Origin: Streptomyces sp. NRRL F-5122
GTDB taxonomy: Bacteria; Actinomycetota; Actinomycetes; Streptomycetales; Streptomycetaceae
Assembly (NCBI RefSeq): GCF_001507435.1
Contig: NZ_LMWH01000233.1
Span: 35,519-99,518, forward strand
DNA length: 64,000 nucleotides
Direction of reading: 5' to 3'
Positions 1 through 8,021 of the stretch are shown here, in pieces. The notes under the pieces are model-generated. The model was not told the origin of the DNA. It searched no databases and saw only the letters and a list, made by a program, of their open reading frames with translations. Position 1 is the stretch's first letter, and every line of letters begins with the position of its first letter. The position numbers and the translations under genes are program-made.

Positions 1-213
1 GGAGGCGACAGGGACCCGGTGTCCACCGACCCGCGGCCCGGCGGAGCTCCACGTCCCACAGCCTGCCATGTCGTGTTGAGCCGCTCGTGGAGCTCTTTCG
101 CGTCCTGCTGGGCTTCGTTCGAGGATCTTGAAGATCTGCCGACAGACGGTGCGCTTGAGGCATCGCTGGGCGCCGCGGAGGCTCAAGGGGCCGGGGCGGC
201 GAGTTTCGGGCAT
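1..213 (-). pseudogene. possible C-terminal transposase remnant, runs off the window edge
   Basis: From an ATG at 213 the minus strand stays open to the edge of the window. Its translation contains the stretch LRGAQRCLKRTVCRQIFKIL, which looks like the basic C-terminal tail of IS110-type transposases. There are no inverted repeats or catalytic motifs in view, so this is only a resemblance. It could equally be non-coding sequence downstream of the membrane protein at 247-720. Confidence 0.2.
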
Positions 214-246
214 GAGACCCCGCTGCGGGCAGCCCGGCACCTCACG

Positions 247-720
247 CTAACTGCCGACCTTCCGCTGCACGGTACGTCGCAGAAGCATCCACCTGAGGAC
301 GCAGACCAAGCCGAGCAGCAACAGGACGGCGATGGTCGGATTGAGATAGCCGGGGACGATGATGTCGAGGCTGTGGCCGTCCGACATGTGGCAGGTGAGC
401 TGGAGCGGAGTGAAGCTCCCGGAGACGCCGTCGAGCTTGGTACCTCGCCTCAGGTCGTCCAAGGTGAAGCAGTCCACTCCGCCTTCGTGCCCGTACAGGA
501 AGTAGATGCGCGAGCATCCCCATACGTAGAGGGCGAGGGCGGCAGTGGCAAACACGATGGCCACGTCCCGCCACCGTTCGCGGGCTGCGCGCCGTCGAAG
601 CCGCGGCACCGATGCCACCAAGTAGACGCACAGGGAGATCACAGCCGGCCATCCGCCGGCCATCACGGCAACCAGCACAAGCCCGTGAGCGGTTGGAGGC
701 GCGTCGTACGCCGCGATCAT
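247..720 (-). CDS. small integral membrane protein, unknown function
   Basis: This 157-residue protein has hydrophobic segments near residues 12-37 and 52-70 and a third near residues 127-147 that ends in a basic tail (LRRTVQRK). The loop between the second and third segments holds two cysteines and would lie on one side of the membrane. I recognise no family. Its ATG overlaps the TGA of the upstream small gene (ATGA, 717-720), so the two are probably translationally coupled. Composition is typical coding sequence for this genome. Confidence 0.7.
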   Translation of the reverse strand: MIAAYDAPPTAHGLVLVAVMAGGWPAVISLCVYLVASVPRLRRRAARERWRDVAIVFATAALALYVWGCSRIYFLYGHEGGVDCFTLDDLRRGTKLDGVSGSFTPLQLTCHMSDGHSLDIIVPGYLNPTIAVLLLLGLVCVLRWMLLRRTVQRKVGS

Positions 721-887
721 GGTGAATCCGGCATCCTTCCGAGCGACGGAGTGCTTCTGGTCGCCCCGGCACGCCGCAGGTGAGCCGCGCGCGCCGGAGC
801 ATTGGCGTCGTGAACGATCAATACTCTGTCATCGAGCGTGATGTCAGCAACAGCGGTGGCGACCGGGACGATAGCACTCGGAGTCAT
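717..887 (-). CDS. hypothetical 56-residue protein, first gene of a two-gene operon
   Basis: The ORF can start at 911, but the ATG at 887 has a good Shine-Dalgarno just upstream (GGAGGCAGAGGACG before ATG), so I chose it. The product has no signal peptide, transmembrane segment or recognised domain. Support comes from the ribosome-binding site and the ATGA overlap with the membrane protein. GC3 is lower than in neighbouring genes, so it may be a decayed or very short real gene. Confidence 0.4.
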   Translation of the reverse strand: MTPSAIVPVATAVADITLDDRVLIVHDANAPARAAHLRRAGATRSTPSLGRMPDSP

Positions 888-974
888 CGTCCTCTGCCTC
901 CTCGAAGCCAATTGCCCGGGCGCCGTCCCACACGCCTTCGAGGGCTCCGCAGAGCTCCCGGGGGTACGGAGATG

Positions 975-1300
975 TCACCCCGCGTCGGCGAGGACCTGCC
1001 GAAGCCGGGTCGCATAGGCCCGCGGGTGGCTGGTATTGCCGTTGTGGCCGCCGGGGAACTCGGCCGTCTCCCGGCCCACCAAGGTGGACAGGGCGTCCGC
1101 GCATCGACGGTCAAAGACGTCCTGAGGGGTGGTGCGTCCGGCCGCGGGGATGATGCGGGTGGAGACGTCCTTCACGGCGCCGACGTCAAGGGTGTCATGG
1201 ATGACGGCGGTGAAGTCGTGCCGGATGAAGTAGTCGAAGTTGGCGGTGCGGCGCTCGTTTTGTCGTCCGACCCGCGGCTCGGAGCGGGTGCGGCCGTCGG
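975..1300 (-). pseudogene. C-terminal remnant of an alpha/beta-fold hydrolase
   Basis: The frame ending at 975 reads through roughly 100 residues that look like the end of an alpha/beta hydrolase. A stretch ERRTANFDYFIRHDF is followed by a strand-type segment STRIIPAAGR. The last part, TAEFPGGHNGNTSHP then RLRQVL, has the usual position of the catalytic His near the C-terminus. No matching nucleophile-elbow half (GxSxG) is seen upstream; the frame becomes unconvincing beyond about 1300-1370. I therefore call it a 5'-truncated remnant. The exact upstream boundary is uncertain. Confidence 0.5.
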
Positions 1301-1464
1301 GAGGGCCCCGGTCCGGGAACGCCCCGAGTGTCGTCGCGCGGGAAACGGTGGCCGGCTCCCGTGAGTGATGCGCGCCACATCCGCGGGATTTTCCGGTCCG
1401 GGATGTAAGAACCGGGCCGCTGCGCTCATTGCTTGGTGAGAGAGCCGAAATGAGGGGACGGCGC

Positions 1465-2031
1465 GTGACACATGCCCAACGCTTCCGGGACGTCTACGAG
1501 GAGTGCTATCCGCGTGTCCTCGCCTACGCCACCAGCCTGGTCGGGCGGCAGATGGGCGAGGACATCACCAGCGAGACGTTCACCGTCGCCTGGCAACGGG
1601 TGGGCAGCATTCCCCGGCCGCCACTGCCGTGGCTCCTGGGTGTGGCCCGCAACCTGGTGCGCGAACTGCGCCGCCGGGACGCCCACCAGTACCTCCTCGC
1701 GGCCGAGGAAGCGCAGCGCATCAGCAGCGGCGCCCGGACCGACGTCGGTGACATCGCGGCGGAGGTCACCGACCGGCACAACGCGCTGCATGCGCTCGCG
1801 AGCCTGCCGGAGGCCGACCGGGAACTGCTGACGCTGATCGCCTGGCACGGTCTGAGCGCCAGGGAGGCCGCGCAGGTCCTGGGCTGCACCACCGCGACAC
1901 TGACCGTCCGGTTGTACCGGGCCCGGCGCCGGTTGGAGAAGGCCCTGGAAACGGCATCGGCGTCCAGGACGGCTTCCACATCTCCCGTAGAGGCCCCGCA
2001 CACCACCCGTCACGAAGGAGCACCCGCGTGA
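1465..2031 (+). CDS. ECF-type RNA polymerase sigma factor
   Basis: Region 2 is seen in the N-terminal half (RFRDVYEECYPRVLAYATSL, then EDITSETFTVAWQRV and WLLGVARNLVRELRRR). Region 4 follows after a linker (LPEADRELLTLIAWHGLSAR, EAAQVLGCTTATLTVRLYRA). At about 188 residues it has the normal length of an ECF factor without extra domains. The GTG at 1465 follows an AGGGGA Shine-Dalgarno; an ATG at 1450 is also possible. The TGA overlaps the GTG of the next gene (GTGA, 2028-2031), so the two are made together. That partner is the likely regulator of this sigma factor, since no classical zinc anti-sigma gene is nearby. Confidence 0.9.
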   Translation: MTHAQRFRDVYEECYPRVLAYATSLVGRQMGEDITSETFTVAWQRVGSIPRPPLPWLLGVARNLVRELRRRDAHQYLLAAEEAQRISSGARTDVGDIAAEVTDRHNALHALASLPEADRELLTLIAWHGLSAREAAQVLGCTTATLTVRLYRARRRLEKALETASASRTASTSPVEAPHTTRHEGAPA

Positions 2032-3257
2032 AGAACACCCGCAAGCGGCCCGGGCGGCCCGACGTCATGAAGGTGCTCGCGGACGCACGGCCCGACGCAC
2101 TGGATCCGTCCCTGCTGGTGGACCCGGCAAGGCAGCGGGAGGACCTCGCACGCATCGTCGACGAAGCGCCGGACGGCAGGGTGACACGCTTCCTGGCCCC
2201 TCGCCGCAGAAGTGGGTTCCGGCCGCTGGGAGCGGTGGCCCTCGCGGCCGTGGCGGCGTCCGCGGTGGCCGTGACCACGCTCGACTGGCGGGAGCCGGCC
2301 GATCGGCCGGCCGCACAACCGCGGTCCTCCGCCGCAACGGAACGGCCGGGCGCCGGTGAGGACGTCCATGTCGACGGCCACCTCGAACTGCTCAGCGCGG
2401 CCGAGCAGGCCGAGAACTCGCCCGACCAGGGAACCTACTGGCAGACGACCACACGCTCGGAGAACGTCGACGTCGCCGGTGAGAAGGGACACCTCTTCGC
2501 CGTGCGCAGTACCTCCGCCTCCGAGTGGTCGGTGGGCGTACGCCCCGGAACAGGGAGCCTCATGGTCTCCGGACTGGACTCCCTGACCGAGCCCAGGACC
2601 GCGGCGGACAAGGCCCGCTGGCGCGCGGCGGGCTCGCCCGGCACGGTGCGGGTCGAGGTCGCGAAGAAGGCCGGGACAGGCGTGATCGGCTACCCGATGG
2701 GCACTGGGCGGCCGATGGTCATGAAGACGAACATCAACGACAAGATCTACGCCGTCGGCCCGCGCAACGTCTCCTACAAGGATCTGCGCGCGCTGCCCTC
2801 CACCAGCGGGGAGTTGCGCCGCTACCTGGAGCGGGCGTACGCGGCGGACAACGGCGCCGAGTCCGGTACGTCGGGCCGCAGTGCCTGGATGCTGCGCCAG
2901 GCGGCCGACCTCGTCACGATGCCCGTGAAGCCGGGCGTCCGGGCGGCCGCGTACCGGGTGATGGCGGATCTGCCCGGAGTCCGGGTGATCGGGCGTGTCA
3001 GCGATCCCCTGGGTCGCGAGGGTGTCGGTGTCGAGTTTCCCGTCGCGTACCCGACACCGCTCGGGACGACCCGGGAGCGGCTGGTCGTGGACCCGTCCAC
3101 CGGTGCGATGCTCAGCGATCAGGTCGTCCTGGTCAAGGCCTCGGCCAGGGCCAAGGAGGCGGGTCTCGACGCGGGCACGACGGTGAACTACGAGGCGACC
3201 ACCCGGATGAGCTGGGGCGAGCACCAGATCACGGTGCCGAAGAACGCTCGCAGCTGA
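2028..3257 (+). CDS. CU044_5270-type membrane-anchored protein, partner of the ECF sigma factor
   Basis: The 409-residue product has a cytoplasmic N-terminus of about 65 residues, one transmembrane helix (about residues 65-86, PLGAVALAAVAASAVAVTTL) and a large extracytoplasmic domain. The N-terminal part contains MKVLADARPDALDPSLL, a signature I associate with CU044_5270 proteins, which commonly follow ECF sigma genes in actinomycetes. The topology and the GTGA coupling suggest an anti-sigma or sensor role, but no known anti-sigma fold is evident. Two strong hairpins follow the stop codon. Confidence 0.75.
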   Translation: MKNTRKRPGRPDVMKVLADARPDALDPSLLVDPARQREDLARIVDEAPDGRVTRFLAPRRRSGFRPLGAVALAAVAASAVAVTTLDWREPADRPAAQPRSSAATERPGAGEDVHVDGHLELLSAAEQAENSPDQGTYWQTTTRSENVDVAGEKGHLFAVRSTSASEWSVGVRPGTGSLMVSGLDSLTEPRTAADKARWRAAGSPGTVRVEVAKKAGTGVIGYPMGTGRPMVMKTNINDKIYAVGPRNVSYKDLRALPSTSGELRRYLERAYAADNGAESGTSGRSAWMLRQAADLVTMPVKPGVRAAAYRVMADLPGVRVIGRVSDPLGREGVGVEFPVAYPTPLGTTRERLVVDPSTGAMLSDQVVLVKASARAKEAGLDAGTTVNYEATTRMSWGEHQITVPKNARS

Positions 3258-3265
3258 GTCAAGAG

Positions 3266-3280
3266 CCCGGCTTCGCCGGG
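3266..3280 (+). terminator. short hairpin after the sigma-factor operon
   Basis: CCCGGC-TTC-GCCGGG forms a perfect 6-bp stem 8 nt after the stop codon. It is the first of two hairpins. Confidence 0.5.
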
Positions 3281-3290
3281 TGACGGCTGG

Positions 3291-3325
3291 TCCCGGGGCG
3301 GGCTTCTTCCAGACCCGCCCCGGGA
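3291..3325 (+). terminator. strong intrinsic-type terminator hairpin
   Basis: A perfect 12-bp GC-rich stem (TCCCGGGGCGGG at 3291-3302 with CCCGCCCCGGGA at 3314-3325) and an 11-nt loop. There is no U-tract, which is normal for terminators in Streptomyces. Confidence 0.75.
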
Positions 3326-3671
3326 GGCCGGTGAGTCCGGCCCCGCACCCCGTCCCACTTTTTTGAACACAGCCCGGAAGAGCTGTTTCCTGCGCCGGCG
3401 CCACCCCGGACTCGGCACTGCCGTACGTGACCGGCTCACCGGCGCCTGCGGACTCCTGGGCTGCCGGACATCACGCGCCACGGCCCCCCAAGCAAGAGTC
3501 ACTTGACGACCCGTCACTTCCACCGCCGAGTCGACACGGCAGTTCTCCCGGCGGCGATCGGCGTCCCCGGCCGCGGCCCTCCGCAACGGGTGACCTCGTC
3601 CGGGTCGTCGACAGCGCCTCCGCCCAAGGGCTGCCCCTCACGTTCCCGTCCTCTTCAGAAAGCCCGCACCG

Positions 3672-4472
3672 ATGCGCCTCCACAGGCCCTATGTATCCGC
3701 AGCTGCGGCAGTCATCGTCTCCTCGCTGGGAATCGTCGCCGCCTCCCAGCACATCCCCGAGGGGGACCACACCCCGGGCCCGGGGACGACCCCGGTCGTC
3801 CAGGACGCCGTTGCTCCCGCTGCCGTGGGGTCTGCCACCGCCCCCGCCACACCACGGACGACACCTTCCCCTCGGCCCGAAATCCCCACCAGGATCCCGG
3901 GGTTGGGTCCCAGAACCCGGTCGCACATCCCGGCCGGCACCCGCCAGGTCGTCCTGGTCACAGGAGCCGCGCGGAACTCGGCGTCCTCCAAGGTCGTGCT
4001 CTACCAGCGCGTCGACGGCGGCTGGCGTCCCGGGGCGGTATGGGCCGCGCACAACGGCTACCGGGGCTGGACCGACGAGCACTACGCGGGCGATCTGCAC
4101 AGTCCCATAGGGGTGTTCGGCCTGACCGACGCCGGCGGGCTGCTGGCCGACCCCGGCACCAGATTGCCGTACCACCACTCCGGCGCCTTCTCCGTCAGCG
4201 GACCCGGTATCGAGGGCGAACCACTCACCGGCTCCTTCGACTACGTGATCGCCATCAACTACAACCGGCAGCCCGGCACATCACCGATGGACGGCACTAA
4301 GCCGCTGGGCGAGAACCGCGGCGGGGGCATCTGGATCCACGTCGACCACGGCGGCCCCACGCACGCCTGCGTCAGCCTCTCCGAGCCGCACATGAAACAG
4401 CTGCTGCAAACCCTCGACCCCGCCGACCACCCCGTCGTCGTCATGGGCGACGCCGCCTCTCTGGCTCGATGA
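3672..4472 (+). CDS. secreted L,D-transpeptidase-like (YkuD family) protein
   Basis: The N-terminus is a signal peptide (about residues 1-25) followed by a Pro/Thr-rich linker. The C-terminal half resembles the L,D-transpeptidase catalytic domain: GTRQVVLVTG, a DLHSPIGVFGLTDAGG turn, and an active-site stretch IWIHVDHGGPTHACVSL. The Cys at residue 233, two residues after His231, is the presumed nucleophile. Members of this family crosslink peptidoglycan or attach proteins to it outside the membrane. The usual motif is S/T-H-G-C; here it is T-H-A-C. The gene stands alone, convergent with the ABC operon. The ribosome-binding site before 3672 is weak. Confidence 0.75.
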   Translation: MRLHRPYVSAAAAVIVSSLGIVAASQHIPEGDHTPGPGTTPVVQDAVAPAAVGSATAPATPRTTPSPRPEIPTRIPGLGPRTRSHIPAGTRQVVLVTGAARNSASSKVVLYQRVDGGWRPGAVWAAHNGYRGWTDEHYAGDLHSPIGVFGLTDAGGLLADPGTRLPYHHSGAFSVSGPGIEGEPLTGSFDYVIAINYNRQPGTSPMDGTKPLGENRGGGIWIHVDHGGPTHACVSLSEPHMKQLLQTLDPADHPVVVMGDAASLAR

Positions 4473-4572
4473 CCGTTCCGCCGTCAGCACCGCTCTCACC
4501 GAGGGCGCACCGATCAGCGGGGGTACGTCCCTGATCCAGGCCCTCCGACCGTCTCACACGCACTCTGCTCGC

Positions 4573-4610
4573 GCGGCCCTCGGCGGCTTCGGGCGCCGAA
4601 CGGCCGCTTT
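4573..4610. terminator. bidirectional terminator between convergent genes
   Basis: Two nested stems (GCGGCC/GGCCGC and TCGGCG/CGCCGA) are followed by a short T run. They lie between the L,D-transpeptidase gene and the end of the ABC operon. Confidence 0.5.
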
Positions 4611-4622
4611 GCGAGGGGAGCC

Positions 4623-5387
4623 TCAGGCGGGCAGTCGCGGCACGCTGTCGATCAGGCGGCGGGTGTAGGGGTGCGCCGGGTGGCCCAGCACCTGGGCGGT
4701 GTCGCCCTGCTCCACGACGTGGCCGTGCTCCAGTACGGCGGTCCGCTCGCACAGGGACGCCACGACCGACAGGTCGTGGGAGACCATCACGAGCGTCAGC
4801 CCTTGTTCCTGCTTGAGTTCCGCGAGCAGGTCGACGACCTTGACCCGGGTGGTGACGTCGAGTGCGCTGACGGGCTCATCGGCCAGCAGCACCCGCGGAT
4901 GGCACACCGTGGCGCGGGCGATGGCGATCCGCTGACGCTGGCCTCCGGAGAACTCGTGGGGGTAGCGGTCCATCGCGTCGGCCGGAAGGCCGACCCGGTC
5001 CAGGGCCGCCGCCACCTTCGGCACGGCGGAGGACCGTGTGTCGATACCGAGGGAGCGCAACGGCTCCGCCACGACGGCACCCACACGACGACGCGGGTCG
5101 AGCGAGGAGTACGGGTCCTGGAACACACACTGCACGCTGCGCCGGAACCGGCGCATCTGCTCCCGGTCGCGCAGGGACAGCTCGGCACCGTCGAAGCGGA
5201 CGGTGCCGGCGGTGGGCCGGGCCAGCCCGAGCAGCAGGCGCAGGAGCGTCGTCTTGCCCGCCCCCGACTCGCCGACGAGGGCGAGGCTGTGCCCCGCTTC
5301 GACGGCCAGCGAGATGTCCTGCACCGCGTCGACCGCGCTCCCCCGGTGGCGCAGCGCCACGTCTCTCAGTTCCAGTACGGGTGTCAC
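4623..5387 (-). CDS. oligopeptide/dipeptide ABC transporter ATPase, DppF type
   Basis: This 254-residue ATPase has Walker A GESGAGKT at residues 39-46, the signature FSGGQRQRIAIARA, Walker B VLLADEP and the switch histidine in MVSHDL. The C-terminus (HPAHPYTRRLIDSVP) is the short tail seen in DppF/OppF proteins, without the longer oligopeptide-binding extension. It is the last gene of the operon and its ATG overlaps the stop of the preceding ATPase (ATGA, 5384-5387). It would energise import of peptides or similar solutes together with the other ATPase. Confidence 0.92.
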   Translation of the reverse strand: MTPVLELRDVALRHRGSAVDAVQDISLAVEAGHSLALVGESGAGKTTLLRLLLGLARPTAGTVRFDGAELSLRDREQMRRFRRSVQCVFQDPYSSLDPRRRVGAVVAEPLRSLGIDTRSSAVPKVAAALDRVGLPADAMDRYPHEFSGGQRQRIAIARATVCHPRVLLADEPVSALDVTTRVKVVDLLAELKQEQGLTLVMVSHDLSVVASLCERTAVLEHGHVVEQGDTAQVLGHPAHPYTRRLIDSVPRLPA

Positions 5388-6184
5388 CGCGGGCTCCTCA
5401 GATCCAGAGCGGCCTCCAGCCTCCGTGCGCCGGCCACGAGCGATTTGGTGTACTCCGCGCGCGGAGAGCGGACGAGGTCGTGGACGGTTCCGGTCTCGAC
5501 GGCCCGGCCGTCCTTCATCACCAGCGCCCGGTCGGTCACCCGGGCCACGACGGCCAGGTCGTGACTGACGAAGATCACCGCCATTCCCCGTTCCCGGACA
5601 AGGGAATCGAGGAGATCCAGCATCTCCGCCTGCACCGACACGTCCAGCGCGGTTGTCGGCTCGTCCGCGATCAGAAGTCCCGGGTCGCAGGCCAAGGCCA
5701 TCGCCAGGGCGACGCGCTGCCTCTGTCCGCCCGAGATCTCATGCGGAAAGGCGCGGGAGACACGTTCGGGTTCCGGCAGGCGCACCTGTGCCAGCATGTC
5801 GCCGACGGCGTCGCGCAGCGCGGCGCCCCTGAGGCCTCTGCGTCTTGCGAGAGGCTCGGCGATCTGCCGGCCCACGCGCATCAACGGGTCGAGCGCGGTG
5901 AGAGGCTCCTGGAACACGACGGCGGCGTCCCGGCCGCGCACCGAAGTGAGCGCCCTTTCGGTCGCGCCGACGATCTGGGTGCCGGCGAGTTCGACACTGC
6001 CGGTGGCGGTCATGCCGCTGGGCAGCAGGCCGAGGACCGCCAGCGTGGTGAGCGACTTGCCGGACCCTGACTCGCCGATGAGGCCGAGCCGTTCACCGCC
6101 GGCCACGGAGAAGGAGAGGTCGTCGACCAGCACTCTGCCCTCGGCGGTCCGGACGGTCAGCCCACGTACGTCCAGGAAGGTCAT
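5384..6184 (-). CDS. oligopeptide/dipeptide ABC transporter ATPase, DppD type
   Basis: The product starts MTFLDVRGLTVRT at 6184; upstream in-frame residues are Arg/Pro-rich and not typical. Walker A GESGSGKS lies at residues 37-44, the signature is ISGGQRQRVALAMAL, Walker B is LLIADEP, followed by TTALDV and the H-loop FVSHDLAVV. The ATG overlaps the TGA of the permease gene (ATGA, 6181-6184) and the stop overlaps the next ATPase. It forms the ATPase heterodimer with the product of 4623-5387. Confidence 0.93.
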   Translation of the reverse strand: MTFLDVRGLTVRTAEGRVLVDDLSFSVAGGERLGLIGESGSGKSLTTLAVLGLLPSGMTATGSVELAGTQIVGATERALTSVRGRDAAVVFQEPLTALDPLMRVGRQIAEPLARRRGLRGAALRDAVGDMLAQVRLPEPERVSRAFPHEISGGQRQRVALAMALACDPGLLIADEPTTALDVSVQAEMLDLLDSLVRERGMAVIFVSHDLAVVARVTDRALVMKDGRAVETGTVHDLVRSPRAEYTKSLVAGARRLEAALDLRSPR

Positions 6185-7059
6185 GAGCGCCTCCGACCGG
6201 TCGCCGGATCGAGGGTTTCCCGCAGACCGTCGGCGACGAGATTGACGCCGACCACGAGCAGGACGAGCAGAACGCCGGGGGCGAGAGCGCCGGCGGGGGC
6301 AGTCGTGAAGGTGGCCTGGGCCTCCTGGAGCATGCGACCCCATGAGGCGTTGGGCGGTGGGGCGCCCAGCCCCAGGTACGACAGGCCTGCCTCGGCCAGC
6401 ACGGCGAGCCCGAACTGCAGGGCCAGGTTGACCACCAGGGTGGGCCAGATGTTGGGCAGGACGTGTCCGAGCACGATACGCGGCCAGGACGTGCCGGAGA
6501 TGCGTGCGGCGGTGATGTAGTCCTGCGTCAGGACGCGCTTGACCAGAATGCGTGCCAGCCGGGCGACGACGGCGCTCTGCGCCAGACCGATGGCGAGGAC
6601 GGCGGATCCCAGGGTCGCCGAACGCGCGGCGACGATGAGCATCGCGAGCAGCAGCGTCGGGAACGCGATCAGGATGTCGAGGAACGCGGAGAGCGTGTCG
6701 TCGAACCAGCCCTGCGCGAACGCGGCGAGCACGCCGAGCGCGATCCCGATGGTGGCGGCTATGAGCACGGACCCCAGGCCCGCCTCGACCGCGATCCGAG
6801 AGCCGGTCATCACCTGGGTGAACAGGTCACGGCCGAGTTTGTCTGTACCCAGCAGATGTCCCCCGCCCGGTCCCGCCAGCCGTCCGCCTGAGGTGTCGTC
6901 GGCGGGGTAGGGCAGCCAGAACAGGGAGACCACGGCGAGCAGCGCGATGAGGCCGGCGAGGACGGAGCCGACGACCAGCGTGGCGGAGACGCGGGCACGG
7001 CGCCCGCCCTGGGGCGCTCCCTCGGGCCGCGCCGCTTCGAGTGTGTCGGCCGGAATCAC
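6181..7059 (-). CDS. oligopeptide ABC transporter permease, DppC/OppC type
   Basis: The GTG at 7059 has a strong GGGAGGTG Shine-Dalgarno and overlaps the TGA of the upstream permease (GTGA). The N-terminal helix is followed by LLGTDKLGRDLFTQVMTGSR, the classic start of the DppC core. The inner-membrane EAA-type loop is AARISGTSWPRIVLGHVLPN, followed by SYLGLGAPPPNASWGRML. About six transmembrane helices are apparent. It is the second channel subunit. A much longer open frame upstream of 7059 overlaps the other permease and is not real. Confidence 0.93.
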   Translation of the reverse strand: MIPADTLEAARPEGAPQGGRRARVSATLVVGSVLAGLIALLAVVSLFWLPYPADDTSGGRLAGPGGGHLLGTDKLGRDLFTQVMTGSRIAVEAGLGSVLIAATIGIALGVLAAFAQGWFDDTLSAFLDILIAFPTLLLAMLIVAARSATLGSAVLAIGLAQSAVVARLARILVKRVLTQDYITAARISGTSWPRIVLGHVLPNIWPTLVVNLALQFGLAVLAEAGLSYLGLGAPPPNASWGRMLQEAQATFTTAPAGALAPGVLLVLLVVGVNLVADGLRETLDPATGRRRS

Positions 7060-8021
7060 CGAGCACCTCCCGAGAGCCGTCCGCGCAGCCGCGGGTCGAT
7101 GATCCGCTGGAGCAGGTCCGCCGCGAAGCCGATGAGCAGCACACCGAGGGTGGAGACGAACAGGACGCCCTGGATGACCGGGTAGTCGTGCTGGGCGATG
7201 CCGGTGGCGAGCATCGAACCGAGGCCCGGCAGGGCGTACACCGACTCCACCACGACCGCGCCGAGCAGGGTCGAGGCGAGCTCGATACCGAGGACGGAGA
7301 TCACCGGCACGGAGGCGTTGCGCAGACCGTGCCGCCACATCGCGCGTCCGAACGACGACCCCAGGGCGCGGGCGGTGCGCAGGTAGTCGCTGTCCAGAAC
7401 GTCGAGGGTCGCCGAGCGGACGTAGCGGATCAGGGACGCGCTCATCACCAGGGCGATGGTGACGACCGGCAGAACGAGGGAGCGGATCGCGTCCCCGGGC
7501 TCGGACCAGCCGTCCTGCGGGAATCCGCCCGCCGGAAGCCAGCCCGCGTTCAGCGCGAACACGGCGATGAGGATCATGCCGAGCCAGAACACCGGGACGG
7601 CGATGCCCAGCTGCGACACAGCGCTGAGCAGGGCGCCGTACCAGGTGTGGCGCTTGTGGGCGGCGACGAATCCGGCGGGAACGGCTACGAGGACGGCGAG
7701 GACGAAGGCGGCGAGGGTGAGCGGGACGGTGACGTTCAGCCGGGAGGCGACCTCGGGCCCGACCGGCAGCGAGCTGACGAAGGAGGTGCCGAGGTCGCCG
7801 CTCGCCAGCTGCCCGAGCCAGTGGGTGAACTGCTCGGGCAGCGGCTTGTCGGAACCGATGGCGTGCCGTGCCGCGGCGATCTGTTCGGGGCTCGCGCCCA
7901 CCGCCGTGAGGGCGTTGGCCGGGTCGCCGGGCAGCATGCGCAGCAACACGAACAGCACCACGCTGGCGAGTGCCAGCGACACCACCAGGAAGACGAGGCG
8001 GCGCAGAAGGTAACGCGCCAT
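7056..8021 (-). CDS. oligopeptide ABC transporter permease, DppB/OppB type
   Basis: This 321-residue protein begins MARYLLRRLVFLVVSLALAS, typical of DppB, followed by the periplasmic stretch LPEQFTHWLGQLASGDLGTS. The EAA loop region is DYLRTARALGSSFGRAMWRH and the C-terminus reads LLIGFAADLLQRIIDPRLR. About six membrane helices are visible. Its ATG shares one base with the stop of the substrate-binding-protein gene (TGATG at 8019-8023), so expression is coupled. Confidence 0.94.
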   Translation of the reverse strand: MARYLLRRLVFLVVSLALASVVLFVLLRMLPGDPANALTAVGASPEQIAAARHAIGSDKPLPEQFTHWLGQLASGDLGTSFVSSLPVGPEVASRLNVTVPLTLAAFVLAVLVAVPAGFVAAHKRHTWYGALLSAVSQLGIAVPVFWLGMILIAVFALNAGWLPAGGFPQDGWSEPGDAIRSLVLPVVTIALVMSASLIRYVRSATLDVLDSDYLRTARALGSSFGRAMWRHGLRNASVPVISVLGIELASTLLGAVVVESVYALPGLGSMLATGIAQHDYPVIQGVLFVSTLGVLLIGFAADLLQRIIDPRLRGRLSGGAR

